Counted from the first letter of the stretch, positions 26,080-36,618 are shown. The stretch is 64,000 nucleotides of DNA from Brevundimonas sp. (GCF_030704825.1 NZ_JAUYNX010000014.1:124001-188000), one strand, 5' to 3'. Translations and numbers: made by a program. Notes: generated by a model not told the origin, from the sequence alone.

Positions 26080-26796
26080 ATGAGTTCCATGACTGTTCCC
26101 GCCACCCGCTCCGACCGTCGCCTCCGCCGAACCCCGATCGCCCTCGGCCTGTTCGCGGCCTGCTTCGTTCCCACGATGGCCAACGCCCAGTCGTTCGAGG
26201 GCCAGGTCGGGGTCGCCACGGAATATGTCGGCAAGGGCCTCGGCAAGAGCGACGGAAGCCCCAGCATCTTCGGATCGGTCGAGGTGGAGGGCGGCGACTT
26301 CTACGCCAGCGCCTTCGCGTCCAGTGCGGACCTCAGCTCCGGGGCCCATGCCGAGGTCATCGTCGCCGCCGGCTACCGGCCGGAGTTCGCCGGGTTCAAA
26401 TTCGACGTCTCGGTGATGAACCGGGACCTGCCAGGCGCCTACCCCGGCTACGACGGCAACTACTGGGAGTATCAGGCGGACGCCTCACGTCAGCTGGGGC
26501 CCGTCAGCACCCGTCTGCGGGTCAACTATACGCCGGACGGCGCCGGCGGCACGCAGGAAGCCTGGTGGGTCGAGCTGCAGGGTGGCGTCGCCATCGACGG
26601 CAAGACAAAGGCGACGGTCGCCGTGGCCGACCGCTCGGCGGACGGCGGCGCCGAATACGTCGCCTGGAACGCCGGTGTGAAGCGCAAGCTGACGGACCGG
26701 ATCGCCCTCGACGTGCGCTGGTACGACACCGACAGCCACAGCTTCGGTGAAGCCTACGAGGGCCGCCTCGTCGGTTCGCTCGCCCTTTCGTTCTGA
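26080..26796 (+). CDS. TorF-family putative outer-membrane porin
   Basis: 238 residues with a cleavable signal peptide (TPIALGLFAACFVPTMANAQ). The mature part is rich in short amphipathic strands: QVGVATEYVGKGLGKSDGSP, GDFYASAFASSAD, AEVIVAAGYRPEFAGFKFDVSVMNRDLPG and DGNYWEYQADASRQLGPVSTRLRVNYTPDG. It ends in a strand with a C-terminal phenylalanine (LVGSLALSF), as expected for an outer-membrane barrel. This matches the TorF/Gcw_chp conserved family, whose function is poorly known. It lies 48 bases upstream of the chemoreceptor gene with no visible terminator, so it could share the chemotaxis transcript. Confidence 0.72.
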   Translation: MSSMTVPATRSDRRLRRTPIALGLFAACFVPTMANAQSFEGQVGVATEYVGKGLGKSDGSPSIFGSVEVEGGDFYASAFASSADLSSGAHAEVIVAAGYRPEFAGFKFDVSVMNRDLPGAYPGYDGNYWEYQADASRQLGPVSTRLRVNYTPDGAGGTQEAWWVELQGGVAIDGKTKATVAVADRSADGGAEYVAWNAGVKRKLTDRIALDVRWYDTDSHSFGEAYEGRLVGSLALSF

Positions 26797-26844
26797 TCCC
26801 GATTTCGCTGCGTTCGCCACCTGGCAACCGAAGGAACCCCCCCC

Positions 26845-28764
26845 GTGTCTCTCACCAATCTCCCTGTCAGCCGCAAGCTCGCCATCGCCTTCTCGGCGGT
26901 GCTGCTCGCGATCGTCGCCATGGGCGCGGTCATTTTCTTCAACCTTCAGGCTATGGAGCGCGCAGGCGTCATCCGCACCGAAGCCAACGAGGCGGTGCGC
27001 GACACCGCCCTCGCCGAACTGAAGCTGGGACGGCAGGAGAACAGCTTCCGCGGCTATCTCATCTCCGGGGACCGTTACTACCTGGAGCGCCTCGACAGCC
27101 ACCGGGCCGACTTCAAGAAAGCGCTGACCGACCTGAGAAACGTCCCTCACATGGACATGGACGCCGAGGTCGAGGCGATGGAATCCGCCGCCGACGAATG
27201 GTTCGAGAAGATCGTCGTCGTCGGCAGCGGCCTCGCCGCCAATCCGGCCACCCGCTCGCAGGCGCTCGCCATGGTCGGTCGCCGGGGCGTGGCGGATGAG
27301 TATATCGGCAAGGTCGAAGAGGCGATGGAAAAGGCCAACGCGGTCAACGCCGAACACCTCGACGCCGCCACGAAGGCCCAGGCGGACGCCGCCCGGACGG
27401 CCCTGATCGCCCTGGTCGTCGGTCTGATCGCCGCCGCCATGATCGCGCTCGCCGCGGGCTGGGTGCTGACCGGGGCCATTGTGCAGCCCATTCACAATCT
27501 GATCGGCTACATGCAGCGTCTGATCCAGGGCGACACTTCGATCGTGGTTCCCTGCGCCCTGCGCAAGGACGAGTTCGGCAAGGTCGGCATCGCCATTCTC
27601 GCCTTCCGCGACGCCGCGCTCGACAAGCTGCGCGTGGAAGCCGAGGCCGTCGCCCATCGCGGGGCGGCCGAGACAGAGCGAGCCCGCAACCAGGAAGCCG
27701 CAGACGTCGCCGCCCGGCAACAGGCCGTCGTGGTCGAGGCGCTCGGCGAAGGTCTGGATCACCTGATGCGTGGCGACCTGACCTTCAGCCTCCACCAGGA
27801 ATTCCCAGCCGACTACGCCAAGCTGCGCGCCGACTTCAACGCCGCCATCAGCCAGCTGAAAGACGCCATGTCGGTGGTGGCCGGCAACGTCTCGGCCATC
27901 CGCTCCGGCGCCGGCGAGATCGCCCAGGCCTCCGACGACCTGTCGCGCCGCACCGAACAGCAGGCCGCCAGCCTGGAGGAAACCGCCGCCGCCCTGGACG
28001 AGATCACCGCCACAGTGAACCGCACCGCCGCCGGCGCCCGCCAGGCATCCGAGACAGTCCAGGCCGCCAAGGGCGACGCCGAGACAAGCGGCAACGTCGT
28101 CCGCGACGCGGTCGGAGCCATGGGCGCGATCGAGAAATCCTCGCAGGAGATCAGCCAGATCATCGGCGTCATCGACGAGATCGCCTTCCAGACCAATCTG
28201 CTGGCCCTCAACGCCGGGGTCGAGGCGGCCCGGGCCGGGGACGCCGGTCGCGGCTTCGCCGTGGTCGCCTCCGAGGTGCGGGCCCTGGCCCAGCGCTCGG
28301 CCGAGGCGGCCAAGGAGATCAAGGTGCTGATCTCGGCCTCGAGCAGCCAGGTCAATACCGGCGTTAGCCTGGTAGGCCAGACGGGCGAGGCCCTGCAGCG
28401 CATCGTCAGCCGGGTCGCCGAGATCGACGGCCTGGTGTCCGAGATCGCCGCGTCGGCCCAGGAACAGGCCACCGGCCTCCAGCAAGTCAACACCGCCGTC
28501 AACCAGATGGACCAGGTCACCCAGCAAAATGCTGCCATGGTCGAACAGTCCACCGCGGCCAGCCATTCGCTGTCGCAGGAGGCCGAGACCTTGGCCGGAT
28601 CGGTGTCACGCTTCCAGCTCGGCGCCGTCGCCGCTGTCGCTCCGGTACGTCCAGCCCCGCGCCCGGTCCATCGCACCGTCACCGCCATGAAGACGGTTGG
28701 TCGCGGCGGCGCGGCCCGCAAGCCCTCCCCGGTCGCCGCCGAAGACGGCTGGGAAGAGTTCTGA
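26845..28764 (+). CDS. mcpA: Methyl-accepting chemotaxis protein
   Basis: 639 residues. TM1 is at about 11-33 and a periplasmic helical-bundle sensor follows. TM2 is at about 190-212, then HAMP regions. The cytoplasmic signalling hairpin has its tip around 445-500 ([27 protein letters not shown], with flanking [18 protein letters not shown]). The C-terminus is GWEEF, an aromatic-E-x-F pentapeptide that can tether CheR/CheB. It signals to the CheA/CheW encoded in the same operon. The order of this operon is that of the Caulobacter major chemotaxis cluster, whose first gene is mcpA. The ligand is unknown. The GTG start follows a GAAGGAAC ribosome site. Confidence 0.92.
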   Translation: MSLTNLPVSRKLAIAFSAVLLAIVAMGAVIFFNLQAMERAGVIRTEANEAVRDTALAELKLGRQENSFRGYLISGDRYYLERLDSHRADFKKALTDLRNVPHMDMDAEVEAMESAADEWFEKIVVVGSGLAANPATRSQALAMVGRRGVADEYIGKVEEAMEKANAVNAEHLDAATKAQADAARTALIALVVGLIAAAMIALAAGWVLTGAIVQPIHNLIGYMQRLIQGDTSIVVPCALRKDEFGKVGIAILAFRDAALDKLRVEAEAVAHRGAAETERARNQEAADVAARQQAVVVEALGEGLDHLMRGDLTFSLHQEFPADYAKLRADFNAAISQLKDAMSVVAGNVSAIRSGAGEIAQASDDLSRRTEQQAASLEETAAALDEITATVNRTAAGARQASETVQAAKGDAETSGNVVRDAVGAMGAIEKSSQEISQIIGVIDEIAFQTNLLALNAGVEAARAGDAGRGFAVVASEVRALAQRSAEAAKEIKVLISASSSQVNTGVSLVGQTGEALQRIVSRVAEIDGLVSEIAASAQEQATGLQQVNTAVNQMDQVTQQNAAMVEQSTAASHSLSQEAETLAGSVSRFQLGAVAAVAPVRPAPRPVHRTVTAMKTVGRGGAARKPSPVAAEDGWEEF

Positions 28765-29045
28765 TGGGGCCCGTTCTCGCCCTGCCGGCCGTCCTGGACA
28801 TCCAGGCGGCCGAGGCGCTGCGGGTCCAGCTTCTGGACGCCCGCGGCGGTTCGCTGGCCCTCGACGGCTCGTCCGTCGAGCGACTGGGGGGACTGTGCCT
28901 TCAGGTCCTCCTGTCGGCCCGGCAGACCTGGGCGGCGGACGGCCACAGCCTTGTGGTGAGTCCGGTCTCCGGGGCCTTCACCGATCAATGGAATGCGTTC
29001 GGGGCGCCCGCCTGGGCCGCCGGACAACCGGGAGATCCTGCGTGA
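28764..29045 (+). CDS. cheX: STAS-domain chemotaxis protein (CheX of Caulobacter-type operons)
   Basis: 93 residues, a single STAS domain (ALPAVLDIQAAEALRVQLLDA, then LALDGSSVERLGGLCLQVLL with the usual phospho-switch serine region). It is not related to the CheX phosphatase of spirochetes; the symbol follows the Caulobacter operon name. Its start shares one base with the mcpA stop and its end overlaps cheY, so it is translated in step with both. A role in tuning the signalling complex is inferred from position only. Confidence 0.8.
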   Translation: MGPVLALPAVLDIQAAEALRVQLLDARGGSLALDGSSVERLGGLCLQVLLSARQTWAADGHSLVVSPVSGAFTDQWNAFGAPAWAAGQPGDPA

Positions 29046-29407
29046 TCAAGACAGTCCTGACCATCGACGACTCCCGGACCATGCGGGACATGCTGATGCT
29101 GGCCCTGGTGGAGGCCGGCTACCGGGTGATCCAGGCCGTCGACGGCATCGACGGACTGGAAACTCTCTCGGCCGAGGGCGCTGATGTCGTCATCACTGAT
29201 ATCAACATGCCGCGCATGGATGGCTTCGGCTTCATCGAGGGCATGCGCGCCGACCCCAATCACCGGGCCACCCCGGTGCTCGTCCTGACGACCGAGAGCG
29301 ACGCGGCCAAGAAGCAGCGCGCCCGCGACGCCGGCGCGACCGGCTGGATCGTCAAGCCGTTCGATCCGGTCAAACTGGTCGAAGCCGTCCGACGCGTGGC
29401 GGCCTGA
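29042..29407 (+). CDS. cheY: Chemotaxis response regulator CheY (first)
   Basis: 121 residues, a single receiver domain with Asp9/Asp10 for Mg, phosphoacceptor Asp53 in VVITDINMPRMDG, the switch threonine in VLVLTTES, and Lys105 in WIVKPFDP. It is phosphorylated by CheA and would bind the flagellar switch. The GTG start at 29042 overlaps the preceding stop and gives the standard MIKTVLTIDDSRTMR N-terminus. Confidence 0.93.
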   Translation: MIKTVLTIDDSRTMRDMLMLALVEAGYRVIQAVDGIDGLETLSAEGADVVITDINMPRMDGFGFIEGMRADPNHRATPVLVLTTESDAAKKQRARDAGATGWIVKPFDPVKLVEAVRRVAA

Positions 29408-29409
29408 CC

Positions 29410-31596
29410 ATGACCGTCGATCCGTTCGAAGCGATCAAGGTCACCTTCTTCCAGGAGTGCGACGAACTGCTGGGCGATCTCGAAACCGGCCTGCTGGCCA
29501 TCGAGGCAGGCTCCGCCGACGACGAGACCGTCAACGCCGTGTTCCGCGCCGTTCACTCGGTCAAGGGCGGGGCAGGGGCCTTCGGTCTCGACGACCTGGT
29601 GCGCTTCGCCCATGTGTTCGAGACCCTGCTCGACGAGATCCGCTCAGGCCGCAGGCCGTGCGACGACCCGACCGTCAAGACACTGCTGCGCGCCGCCGAC
29701 CTGCTGGCGGACCATATCGCCGCCGCCCGCGGCCAGGCCCCCGCCGTCGACGAAGCCCGGTCCGCCGGCCTCGTCGCCGAGCTTGAACTGCTCACCCACG
29801 GCGAGAGCGGGGCCGCCGGGGCCGCCCCTGCCGCTGATTCCGCGCACGCCGTCGGGACCGCAGAGCCGGACGCCTTCGGCTTCCGCCCGGTCGCCTTCGA
29901 CCTCTCCGCGCTGGACGGACCCGCCCCGGCGGCCGCACCCGCCGAAACGGTCTGGCGCGTGGTCTTCCGCCCCCAGGGACGGATGTACGCCCACGCCAAC
30001 GAGACCGGCCTGTTGCTGCGCGAACTGGCGCGGCTGGGGTCCGTCAGCGTCGCCCTCGACGCCTCAGGCCTCCCCGATCTGGCCGACCTCGTCGCTGAAG
30101 AAGGCTATCTGACCTGGACCGTCGACATCGAAGCAGAGGCCGGAGAAGCGGCGATCCGCGAGGTGTTCGATTTCGTCGAAAGCGATTGCGACCTCGCCGT
30201 CACGCCGACCGCGAACGTTGCGGTCAGCGATCCTGCTCCGCCCCCTGCGGACGACTTCGACCTCGCCGCCCTGCTGGCCCGGGTGCAGACCCCGGAAGCC
30301 TCCGACCCGGTCCCCACGCCCGCCGCGCCGGCCGCCCCCGCGCCGTCCCCGGCTCCCGCACCCGCAGCGCCAGCCGCCGCTAACCAGTCGGCCCCCGCGA
30401 TCACCATCCGGGTCGATCTGGACCGTGTCGACCGGCTCATCAATGTGGTGGGCGAACTGGTCATCCAGCAGGCCATGCTGGCGCAACGGGTGGTCGAGAG
30501 TGGTCTGGCGAGGTCTTCAGGCGTCTCCGTCGGCCTCGAGGATCTCGAGCTGCTGACGCGTGAGATCCAGGACAGCGTCATGGCCATCCGCGCCCAGCCG
30601 GTGAAGTCCGTCTTCCAGCGGATGCCGCGCCTCGTTCGCGAGGTCGCCGAGATGACCGGCAAGCGCGTACGGCTGGTGACCGAGGGCGAGGCGACGGAGG
30701 TCGACAAGACCGTCGTCGAACGCCTGGCCGAGCCGATCACCCACATGCTGCGCAACGCCATCGATCACGGGCTCGAAGGCCCGGACGACCGCCTCGCCGC
30801 CGGCAAGCCGGTGGAGGGCACGGTCAGGATGGTGGCGCTGCATCGGTCCGGCCGCATCGTCATCGAGATCAGCGACGATGGCCGTGGCATCAACCGCGAA
30901 CGCGTGCGCGGCATCGCTGTGTCGCGCGGCCTGATCACCGACGAGGCGGCCCTGACCGACGAGGAGATCGACAACCTGATCTTCCTGCCCGGCTTCTCGA
31001 CCGCCGAGACCGTTTCGGACGTCTCGGGGCGCGGCGTGGGCATGGACGTGGTGCGCCGGTCGATCCAGGCCCTGGGCGGCCGGATCACGATCGCCTCGAC
31101 GCCCGGCAAGGGCTCGACCTTCACCCTCAGCCTGCCGCTGACCCTGGCCGTGCTGGACGGAATGGTGGTCAGCGCCGCCGGGCAGACCCTGGTCGCGCCG
31201 CTGACAGCGATAGTGGAAAGCCTGACCCCCCGCCCCCAGGACATCCACCATGTGGGCGGGCACGACGCCGTGATCCGCTTCCGTGAGGAGTTCGTCCCTC
31301 TCATCGACGTGGCCATGGTGATGGGCTTCCGGACCGAACCCGTGGTCGCCGCAACCGGCGTGGCCGTGGTCATCGAGACCGAGGCCGGCTTCCGCGCCGC
31401 CCTGCTGGTGGACGCCATTCAGGGACAGCGCCAGGTCGTCATCAAGAGCCTGGAAACCAACTACCAGCAGGTCGAGGGCGTCGCCGCCGCCACCATCCTG
31501 GGCGATGGCCGGGTCGCCCTGATCCTCGATGTCGACGCCATCGTGGCCAACGCCCGCCGGCGCTCGGCGCGTCCTGAACTCAAACTCGCGAGCTGA
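29410..31596 (+). CDS. cheA: Chemotaxis histidine kinase CheA
   Basis: 728 residues with the full CheA plan. The P1 Hpt domain has phosphorylated His49 in [17 protein letters not shown]2-like region and an Ala/Pro linker (about 290-325, [15 protein letters not shown]) follow. P3 dimerisation starts at about 330 ([20 protein letters not shown]). P4 ATPase has [34 protein letters not shown] and [20 protein letters not shown]5 CheW-like is at about 575-720. It phosphorylates the CheY and CheB proteins of the operon at the membrane receptor array. It starts two bases after cheY. Confidence 0.96.
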   Translation: MTVDPFEAIKVTFFQECDELLGDLETGLLAIEAGSADDETVNAVFRAVHSVKGGAGAFGLDDLVRFAHVFETLLDEIRSGRRPCDDPTVKTLLRAADLLADHIAAARGQAPAVDEARSAGLVAELELLTHGESGAAGAAPAADSAHAVGTAEPDAFGFRPVAFDLSALDGPAPAAAPAETVWRVVFRPQGRMYAHANETGLLLRELARLGSVSVALDASGLPDLADLVAEEGYLTWTVDIEAEAGEAAIREVFDFVESDCDLAVTPTANVAVSDPAPPPADDFDLAALLARVQTPEASDPVPTPAAPAAPAPSPAPAPAAPAAANQSAPAITIRVDLDRVDRLINVVGELVIQQAMLAQRVVESGLARSSGVSVGLEDLELLTREIQDSVMAIRAQPVKSVFQRMPRLVREVAEMTGKRVRLVTEGEATEVDKTVVERLAEPITHMLRNAIDHGLEGPDDRLAAGKPVEGTVRMVALHRSGRIVIEISDDGRGINRERVRGIAVSRGLITDEAALTDEEIDNLIFLPGFSTAETVSDVSGRGVGMDVVRRSIQALGGRITIASTPGKGSTFTLSLPLTLAVLDGMVVSAAGQTLVAPLTAIVESLTPRPQDIHHVGGHDAVIRFREEFVPLIDVAMVMGFRTEPVVAATGVAVVIETEAGFRAALLVDAIQGQRQVVIKSLETNYQQVEGVAAATILGDGRVALILDVDAIVANARRRSARPELKLAS

Positions 31597-31598
31597 TC

Positions 31599-32063
31599 AT
31601 GACCGACACCTTTTCCGCCGCCTCGGCCTCGCGCGAACTGATCGCCTTCCGCATCGGCGAGCAGGAGTTCTGCGTCGATATCATGTCAGTGCGCGAGATC
31701 CGGGGCTGGACCCCGGCCACCCCCTTGCCGCGGGCCCCCGGCTTCATGAAGGGGGTGATCAACCTCCGCGGCGCCGTGCTGCCGATCGTCGACCTCGGCG
31801 CCCGCTTCGGGCTCCGCACATCCGAGCCGACGGCCCGGCACGTCATCATGGTGGCGCGGATCGGCGACCGTACCGTGGGTCTGCTCGTCGACGCTGTCTC
31901 CGACATCATCCAGCTGACCGACGAGCAGGTGCAGCCGACGCCCGACATCGCCAGCGACCACGTGAAGACCTTCGTCAAGGGCATCTTCGCCATCGACGGC
32001 CGCATGATCAGCCTGATCGAACTCGACCGCATCGTGCCCGAAACCGAAGCCGAGGCCGCATGA
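31599..32063 (+). CDS. cheW: Chemotaxis coupling protein CheW
   Basis: 154 residues, a single CheW SH3-like domain with [49 protein letters not shown] and [14 protein letters not shown], which bridge receptors and CheA. It starts two bases after cheA and its stop overlaps cheR (ATGA). Length and motifs are typical. Confidence 0.95.
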   Translation: MTDTFSAASASRELIAFRIGEQEFCVDIMSVREIRGWTPATPLPRAPGFMKGVINLRGAVLPIVDLGARFGLRTSEPTARHVIMVARIGDRTVGLLVDAVSDIIQLTDEQVQPTPDIASDHVKTFVKGIFAIDGRMISLIELDRIVPETEAEAA

Positions 32064-32926
32064 CCACCGTCGCCGGGCGCAATACGCTGGTCGAAGGCGA
32101 GTTCGTCTTCACTGCGGAGGATTTCCGCCACATCGCCGAAATCCTGCACAGCTATGCGGGCATCGCCCTGAACGAGGGCAAGGCCGCCCTGGTCTATTCA
32201 CGGCTGGCCAAGCGGCTGCGCGTGCTCGGCCTGCGCAGCTTCAGGGACTATTGCGCCCTGATCCAGGGTGTCGACGGCGTCGATGAACGGCAGATCATGA
32301 CCGCCGCCCTGACCACCAATGTGACCCGCTTCTATCGCGAGCCGCACCATTTCGACCATCTGCGCGACGAGGTGATGCCGGCCCTCGTCGAGCGCGCCCG
32401 CGCCGGCGGCCGGGTGCGCCTATGGTCGGCCGCCTGCTCGAACGGGCAGGAACCCTATTCCATGGCCATGACGGTTCTGTCGGTCCTGCCCGAGGCAGCC
32501 GATCTGGACGTGCGAATCCTGGCCACCGACATCGATCCCAACATGGTCGCCGAGGGCGTCGCCGGCGTCTATTCCAAGGAGGCTCTGGAGGCCGCACCGG
32601 CCTTGCTGCGCCATCGCTTCTTCGACAAGGTCCCGGCCCAGGGCGCCGACCGGCTGAGCGCCGGCCCGTTGCTTCGCCGACTGGTGTCGTTCAAGGAGCT
32701 GAACCTGATCGGCGACTGGCCGATGCGGGGCAAGTTCGACGTCATCTTCTGCCGCAACGTCGTCATCTATTTCGACGACGCCACCCAGGAGCGGGTCTGG
32801 AGCCGGTTCACGCCGCTGATGGCGCCGGGCGCCACCCTCTACATCGGCCATTCGGAACGGGTCAGCGGCCCGGCCGCCAAGCGGCTGCAGACCAGCGGCC
32901 TGACCGCCTACAGGCTGGCGTCATGA
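32060..32926 (+). CDS. cheR: Chemotaxis protein methyltransferase CheR
   Basis: 288 residues. An N-terminal four-helix domain (about 15-85, with [30 protein letters not shown]) is followed by the SAM-binding fold with [29 protein letters not shown] and [13 protein letters not shown]. It methylates receptor glutamates using S-adenosylmethionine. The start overlaps the cheW stop and its own stop overlaps cheB. The McpA C-terminal GWEEF pentapeptide is a likely docking site. Confidence 0.95.
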   Translation: MTTVAGRNTLVEGEFVFTAEDFRHIAEILHSYAGIALNEGKAALVYSRLAKRLRVLGLRSFRDYCALIQGVDGVDERQIMTAALTTNVTRFYREPHHFDHLRDEVMPALVERARAGGRVRLWSAACSNGQEPYSMAMTVLSVLPEAADLDVRILATDIDPNMVAEGVAGVYSKEALEAAPALLRHRFFDKVPAQGADRLSAGPLLRRLVSFKELNLIGDWPMRGKFDVIFCRNVVIYFDDATQERVWSRFTPLMAPGATLYIGHSERVSGPAAKRLQTSGLTAYRLAS

Positions 32927-33963
32927 CCGTGCGCGTCCTCGTCGTCGACGACTCCCCGACCATGCGCGGCCTGATCACGGCGGCGCTGCGCCGAGACCCG
33001 GAGATCGAGGTCGTCGGCTCGGCCGCCGACCCGCTGGAGGCGCGCGAGGCGATCAAGCGACTGAACCCCGACGTCATCACCCTCGATATCGAGATGCCCA
33101 ACATGAACGGGCTGGAGTTCCTCGAGAAGATCATGCGCCTGCGGCCGATGCCGGTGGTGATGGTCTCGACCCTGACCCAGGCCGGCGCCGAGATCACCCT
33201 CGCGGCGCTGGAACTGGGCGCGGTGGACGCCGTCGGCAAGCCGTCCGCGGGGATTACGGCCGTCGAGGCCTTCGCCGACCTGGCCAGCCGGGTCAAGGTC
33301 GCGGCGCGTTCGCGGGTCCGCGCCGGCGGCGCCATCCCGCCCGCCCGCCCGTCCGCCGACTACCGGGTCAATCTGGATCTGGTGCTGGCCATCGGCGCCT
33401 CCACCGGCGGCGTCGAAGCCCTGCTGGCCGTGATCTCGGCCTTCCCCGCCGACGGCCCCGCCACCGTTGTCACCCAGCACATGCCGGCGACCTTCACCCG
33501 CAGCTTCGCCGCGCGCCTCGACAAGGCTTCGGCGGCGACCGTGATGGAGGCCGAGGACGGCATGCCCCTGGCGCCCGGAACCGTCTACATCGCCCCGGGC
33601 GGGGACACCCATCTGGAGGTTTCCGGGATCACGCCGCGATGCCGTCTGGTGCGCTCCGGCACGGTCAGCGGCCACCGGCCGTCCGTCGACGTCCTGTTCC
33701 GGTCCGTCGCCCGGCTGCGCCGCCCCATGGCCGGCCTTATCCTGACCGGCATGGGCCGCGACGGAGCCGAGGGCCTGCTGGAGATGCGCCAGGCCGGAGC
33801 CCGCACCCTGGGTCAGGACGAGGCCAGCAGCGTGGTCTACGGCATGCCCAAGGCCGCCTTCGAGCTCGGCGCTGTCGAACGTCAACTGCCCCTGAGCCGC
33901 ATACCCTCCGCCATTCTCGAACTCTGCGCGGCCCGCCCGCGCGACGCCGCACCTGTTGCTTGA
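32923..33963 (+). CDS. cheB: Chemotaxis methylesterase CheB
   Basis: 346 residues. The receiver domain has phosphoacceptor Asp55 in [20 protein letters not shown]. The C-terminal esterase domain has the catalytic triad Ser160 (GASTGG), His186 (TQHMP) and Asp280 (GMGRDGAEG). It removes methyl groups and deamidates receptors once phosphorylated by CheA. ATG 32923 overlaps the cheR stop. Length and all active-site residues are normal. Confidence 0.96.
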   Translation: MTVRVLVVDDSPTMRGLITAALRRDPEIEVVGSAADPLEAREAIKRLNPDVITLDIEMPNMNGLEFLEKIMRLRPMPVVMVSTLTQAGAEITLAALELGAVDAVGKPSAGITAVEAFADLASRVKVAARSRVRAGGAIPPARPSADYRVNLDLVLAIGASTGGVEALLAVISAFPADGPATVVTQHMPATFTRSFAARLDKASAATVMEAEDGMPLAPGTVYIAPGGDTHLEVSGITPRCRLVRSGTVSGHRPSVDVLFRSVARLRRPMAGLILTGMGRDGAEGLLEMRQAGARTLGQDEASSVVYGMPKAAFELGAVERQLPLSRIPSAILELCAARPRDAAPVA

Positions 33964-33973
33964 GGACCGACCC

Positions 33974-34363
33974 ATGCCCGCCGCCGCCGCCATCCACACC
34001 CTCATCGTCGACGATCAGGCCTCGATGCGCGCCCTGATCCGCACCAGCATGCAGCAGCTCGGATTCCGTGAATTTCGCGAGGCTGGCGACGGCGAGGCCG
34101 GACTGCGCCACATGCTGGCCCAGCCGGCCCATCTGATCATCTCGGATTTCAACATGCCGGTGCTGGACGGTCTGGGCCTGCTTCGGGCGGTCCGGGCCCA
34201 CCCGCCCACGGCCGGCGCCGCCTTCATCATGCTGACCGGCCGGGCCGACCGCGACCTGGTCGCCCGCGCGGTCCAGTTCGGGGTCAACAACTACCTCGTC
34301 AAGCCCTTCACCGTGGCCCAGCTGAAGGAGAAGATCGAAACCGTTTTTGGTGGGCTGACATGA
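33974..34363 (+). CDS. cheY: Chemotaxis response regulator CheY (second)
   Basis: 129 residues, a lone receiver domain with Asp13/Asp14, phosphoacceptor Asp58 in IISDFNMPVLDG, Thr in IMLTGRA and Lys110 in NYLVKPF. I chose ATG 33974, eight bases after TGAGGA; an in-frame TTG six codons earlier is weaker. It corresponds to the second cheY of the Caulobacter operon order. It may act as a phosphate sink or motor ligand, which sequence alone does not decide. Confidence 0.9.
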   Translation: MPAAAAIHTLIVDDQASMRALIRTSMQQLGFREFREAGDGEAGLRHMLAQPAHLIISDFNMPVLDGLGLLRAVRAHPPTAGAAFIMLTGRADRDLVARAVQFGVNNYLVKPFTVAQLKEKIETVFGGLT

Positions 34364-34914
34364 CGACGGCGCTGCTGGACCCGGCCGCCTCGCACCGCGT
34401 TCACGTAGGCCAGGGCGAGCACTATGTGACGGCCGACCCCGGGGTGATGCTCACCACCATCCTGGGCAGCTGCGTCGCCATGTGCCTGCGCGATCCGGTG
34501 GCCGGAATCGGGGGCATGAACCATTTCCTTCTGCCGGACGGAGTCGCCTGCGGGAAGGACGCCGGTCGTCGCTACGGCGCCTATGCCATGGAGATCCTGA
34601 TCAACGACTGCCTGAAGATGGGCGGCCGGCGGGACCGGTTCGAAGCCAAGCTGTTCGGCGGCGGCCGCATGTTCGACTCCCTGCAGGACGTGGGCCGCGC
34701 CAACGCCGATTTCGCCGAACGTTTTCTGCGCGACGAGGGGATCGCCGTGGCGGGCGGCAGCCTGAGAGGCGCTGGCGGCCGCCGGGTCCAGTACTGGCCG
34801 GTGACCGGACGAGCCCTGCAAAGGCCGGTGGCCGACCACAGCCCGCCGCTCGCGGCCGTGCTGGCGGCGCGGCCGGTCGTCGCCCCCGACGCCGGCGCCG
34901 TGGAGCTGTTCTGA
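34360..34914 (+). CDS. cheD: Chemoreceptor glutamine deamidase CheD
   Basis: 184 residues. The catalytic Cys38 (ILGSCVAMCLRDP) and His55 (GGMNHFLLP) are present, followed by YGAYAMEILINDCLKMGGRRDRFEAKLFGGGRMF, all hallmarks of CheD. It deamidates glutamines of chemoreceptors. ATG overlaps the previous cheY stop. The tail after about residue 155 is Ala/Pro-rich and probably disordered. Confidence 0.94.
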   Translation: MTTALLDPAASHRVHVGQGEHYVTADPGVMLTTILGSCVAMCLRDPVAGIGGMNHFLLPDGVACGKDAGRRYGAYAMEILINDCLKMGGRRDRFEAKLFGGGRMFDSLQDVGRANADFAERFLRDEGIAVAGGSLRGAGGRRVQYWPVTGRALQRPVADHSPPLAAVLAARPVVAPDAGAVELF

Positions 34915-35264
34915 TGACGCCGTCGCAATCCCGGGCCCTGTTCGCCGGCCTGTCCGTCGAGCTCCGCGCCATGATGGAGACGGTGGAAGGCCTGTCGGGT
35001 CTCGTCACTGAGCATGCCTGGCAGGCCCTCCCCGAGCGTCGACATGGCGTTCTGGTCCAGGCGCAGGCGGTCGATGACCTGAGCCAAAAGCTGGATTCCC
35101 TCCGGGCCCTGGCAGGCGCCCTGTCGACCGGCGCCCCGGTGGAGGACGCCCTCGCGTCCATTCCCCTGGCCGCGCTGGCGGTCCGGCTCCAGGCCGCCGC
35201 CCTCTCCGCCCCACCCGAGGTGGAGCCCGCATCCCGCCCTGGCGACCTCCTGCTGTTCGGGTGA
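34914..35264 (+). CDS. cheU: Small chemotaxis-operon protein (CheU position)
   Basis: 116 residues, mostly helical (LFAGLSVELRAMMETVEGLSGLVTEHAW, then VQAQAVDDLSQKLDSLRALAGALSTG), with a Pro-rich end finishing in GDLLLFG. I recognise no domain. It lies between cheD and the third cheY, where Caulobacter operons carry cheU, and its start shares one base with the cheD stop. The repeated helices suggest a coiled or four-helix scaffold. Function is unknown. Confidence 0.7.
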   Translation: MTPSQSRALFAGLSVELRAMMETVEGLSGLVTEHAWQALPERRHGVLVQAQAVDDLSQKLDSLRALAGALSTGAPVEDALASIPLAALAVRLQAAALSAPPEVEPASRPGDLLLFG

Positions 35265-35268
35265 GATT

Positions 35269-35871
35269 ATGGCCCGTCGTTCCAGAGGATCCGATCGCGT
35301 CAACCTCGACCACGCCACCCTGCTGCTTATCGACGACAATTCCCAGGCTCTCGATATCCTCAGCTCGGTGATCCAGGGGTTCGGGGTTCGGGAGCAGATT
35401 CGCTGCGACTCCGCGCTCGAGGCGACCGAGATCGTCAAGCGCCGGACGGTGGATCTGATCCTCGTCGACTGCGCCATGCCCGACATGGACGGCTATGACT
35501 TCGTCCGCTGGCTTCGCCATGAGACACCTCGCCCCACCTGCCTGACGCCGGTCATCATGCTGACCGGCCATGCCGCCGCCTCGAAGGTGAAAAAGAGCCT
35601 CGACTGCGGCGCCAGCTTCGTGGTCACCAAGCCCTTGACCCCCACCATCCTGCTCGAGCGCATCGTCTGGCTGGCCACCGACGAGCGCGAGTTTGTCGAA
35701 TCCGAAGACTACAGAGGGCCCGACCGAAGAGTACGGCACCTCGGCCCGCCCCTGAACGTCGCCGGACGCCGCAAGGGAGACCTGTCGACCCACGTCGGCC
35801 AGGCCGTGGAGGAGAACATGGACCAGTCCGACATCGACACATTATTCAAGCCGCGCCGGGTGGCCCTGTGA
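35269..35871 (+). CDS. cheYIII: Response regulator with C-terminal extension (third CheY of the operon)
   Basis: 200 residues. The receiver domain (about 16-130) has Asp22/Asp23, phosphoacceptor Asp67 in LILVDCAMPDMDG, Thr in IMLTGHA and a Lys in FVVTKPLTP. A 65-residue tail contains YRGPDRRVRHLGPP, NVAGRRKGDL and ends QSDIDTLFKPRRVAL. The GPDRR segment resembles short basic motifs near PilZ or receiver tails and may bind partners. The position matches cheYIII of Caulobacter. The stop overlaps the next gene (GTGA). Confidence 0.82.
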   Translation: MARRSRGSDRVNLDHATLLLIDDNSQALDILSSVIQGFGVREQIRCDSALEATEIVKRRTVDLILVDCAMPDMDGYDFVRWLRHETPRPTCLTPVIMLTGHAAASKVKKSLDCGASFVVTKPLTPTILLERIVWLATDEREFVESEDYRGPDRRVRHLGPPLNVAGRRKGDLSTHVGQAVEENMDQSDIDTLFKPRRVAL

Positions 35872-36332
35872 CCGTGGTCCGCAACTTCAACACCCAGAAG
35901 AGCAGCCTGGCCGTCCAGATGGCCAGGCCTGGAGGCCGCACCGTGAGTGAGGCGATACGGGCGGCGGAAGCCGGGCTGGAAAGCCATCGCGAGGAGGGCA
36001 TGCGGTCGCTGGCGGTGACCCTCGCCCGCCTTGAAGCCGCTTGCGCCGCTCGCGGCGAAGGAGCCGAAGCCCAGGTCTATGAACTCGCCTCGGCCTTTGC
36101 CGACGCGGCCGGCTTTTTCGACACTGGCCCCCTCTACGCCGCCGCCTTCAGCCTATGCGAAACCAGCGATCGGATGATGGCGGGGGGGTGTTGGCGATGG
36201 CCACCAGTGGAGGTCCACGTCCGCGCGATGCGGCTGATCCTCGCCGCCGGCTGTGAGTCCACCGAAGCGACACGCATACTCCAGGAAGGCCTTGCGTCGA
36301 TTGTAGCGCGACTTCCCAGGCAGTCGGGTTAA
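35868..36332 (+). CDS. cheE: Small chemotaxis-operon protein (CheE position)
   Basis: 154 residues. The middle is a helical bundle (VSEAIRAAEAGLESHREEGMRSLAVTLARLEAAC, VYELASAFADAAGFF, ALYAAAFSLCETSDRMM). I know of no catalytic motif. It is the last gene of the operon, starts by overlap with the preceding stop, and sits where Caulobacter has cheE. It may interact with a response regulator, as the bundle recalls Hpt-like folds, but no HxxKG histidine is present. Confidence 0.68.
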   Translation: MTVVRNFNTQKSSLAVQMARPGGRTVSEAIRAAEAGLESHREEGMRSLAVTLARLEAACAARGEGAEAQVYELASAFADAAGFFDTGPLYAAAFSLCETSDRMMAGGCWRWPPVEVHVRAMRLILAAGCESTEATRILQEGLASIVARLPRQSG

Positions 36333-36618
36333 CAGTCTGACTGACGGCTCCCATTGACGCCCCCTTGGGGTCCTCCCGCCGGTTGGTGGCTCCGCAACGG
36401 GCCGAACCGGATTCGGGTGCGACACCCCGTCTGCTTTGTGGCGTTCGGCGAATGTCCGCCTCTGGCGCTATGCGGGCCTCGGCGTGGGGAGGGTTGGTCG
36501 AGGCGCCGGTAGCCGAGGACTTCACGGCTTGCGAGCGCGGGCCAAGTTTACGCAATAATCGAGCGGCGCCAGGTAGCTTAGGTGCCGAGCGAGTCACGGT
36601 TGGCGCCGGTGTAAGCTG

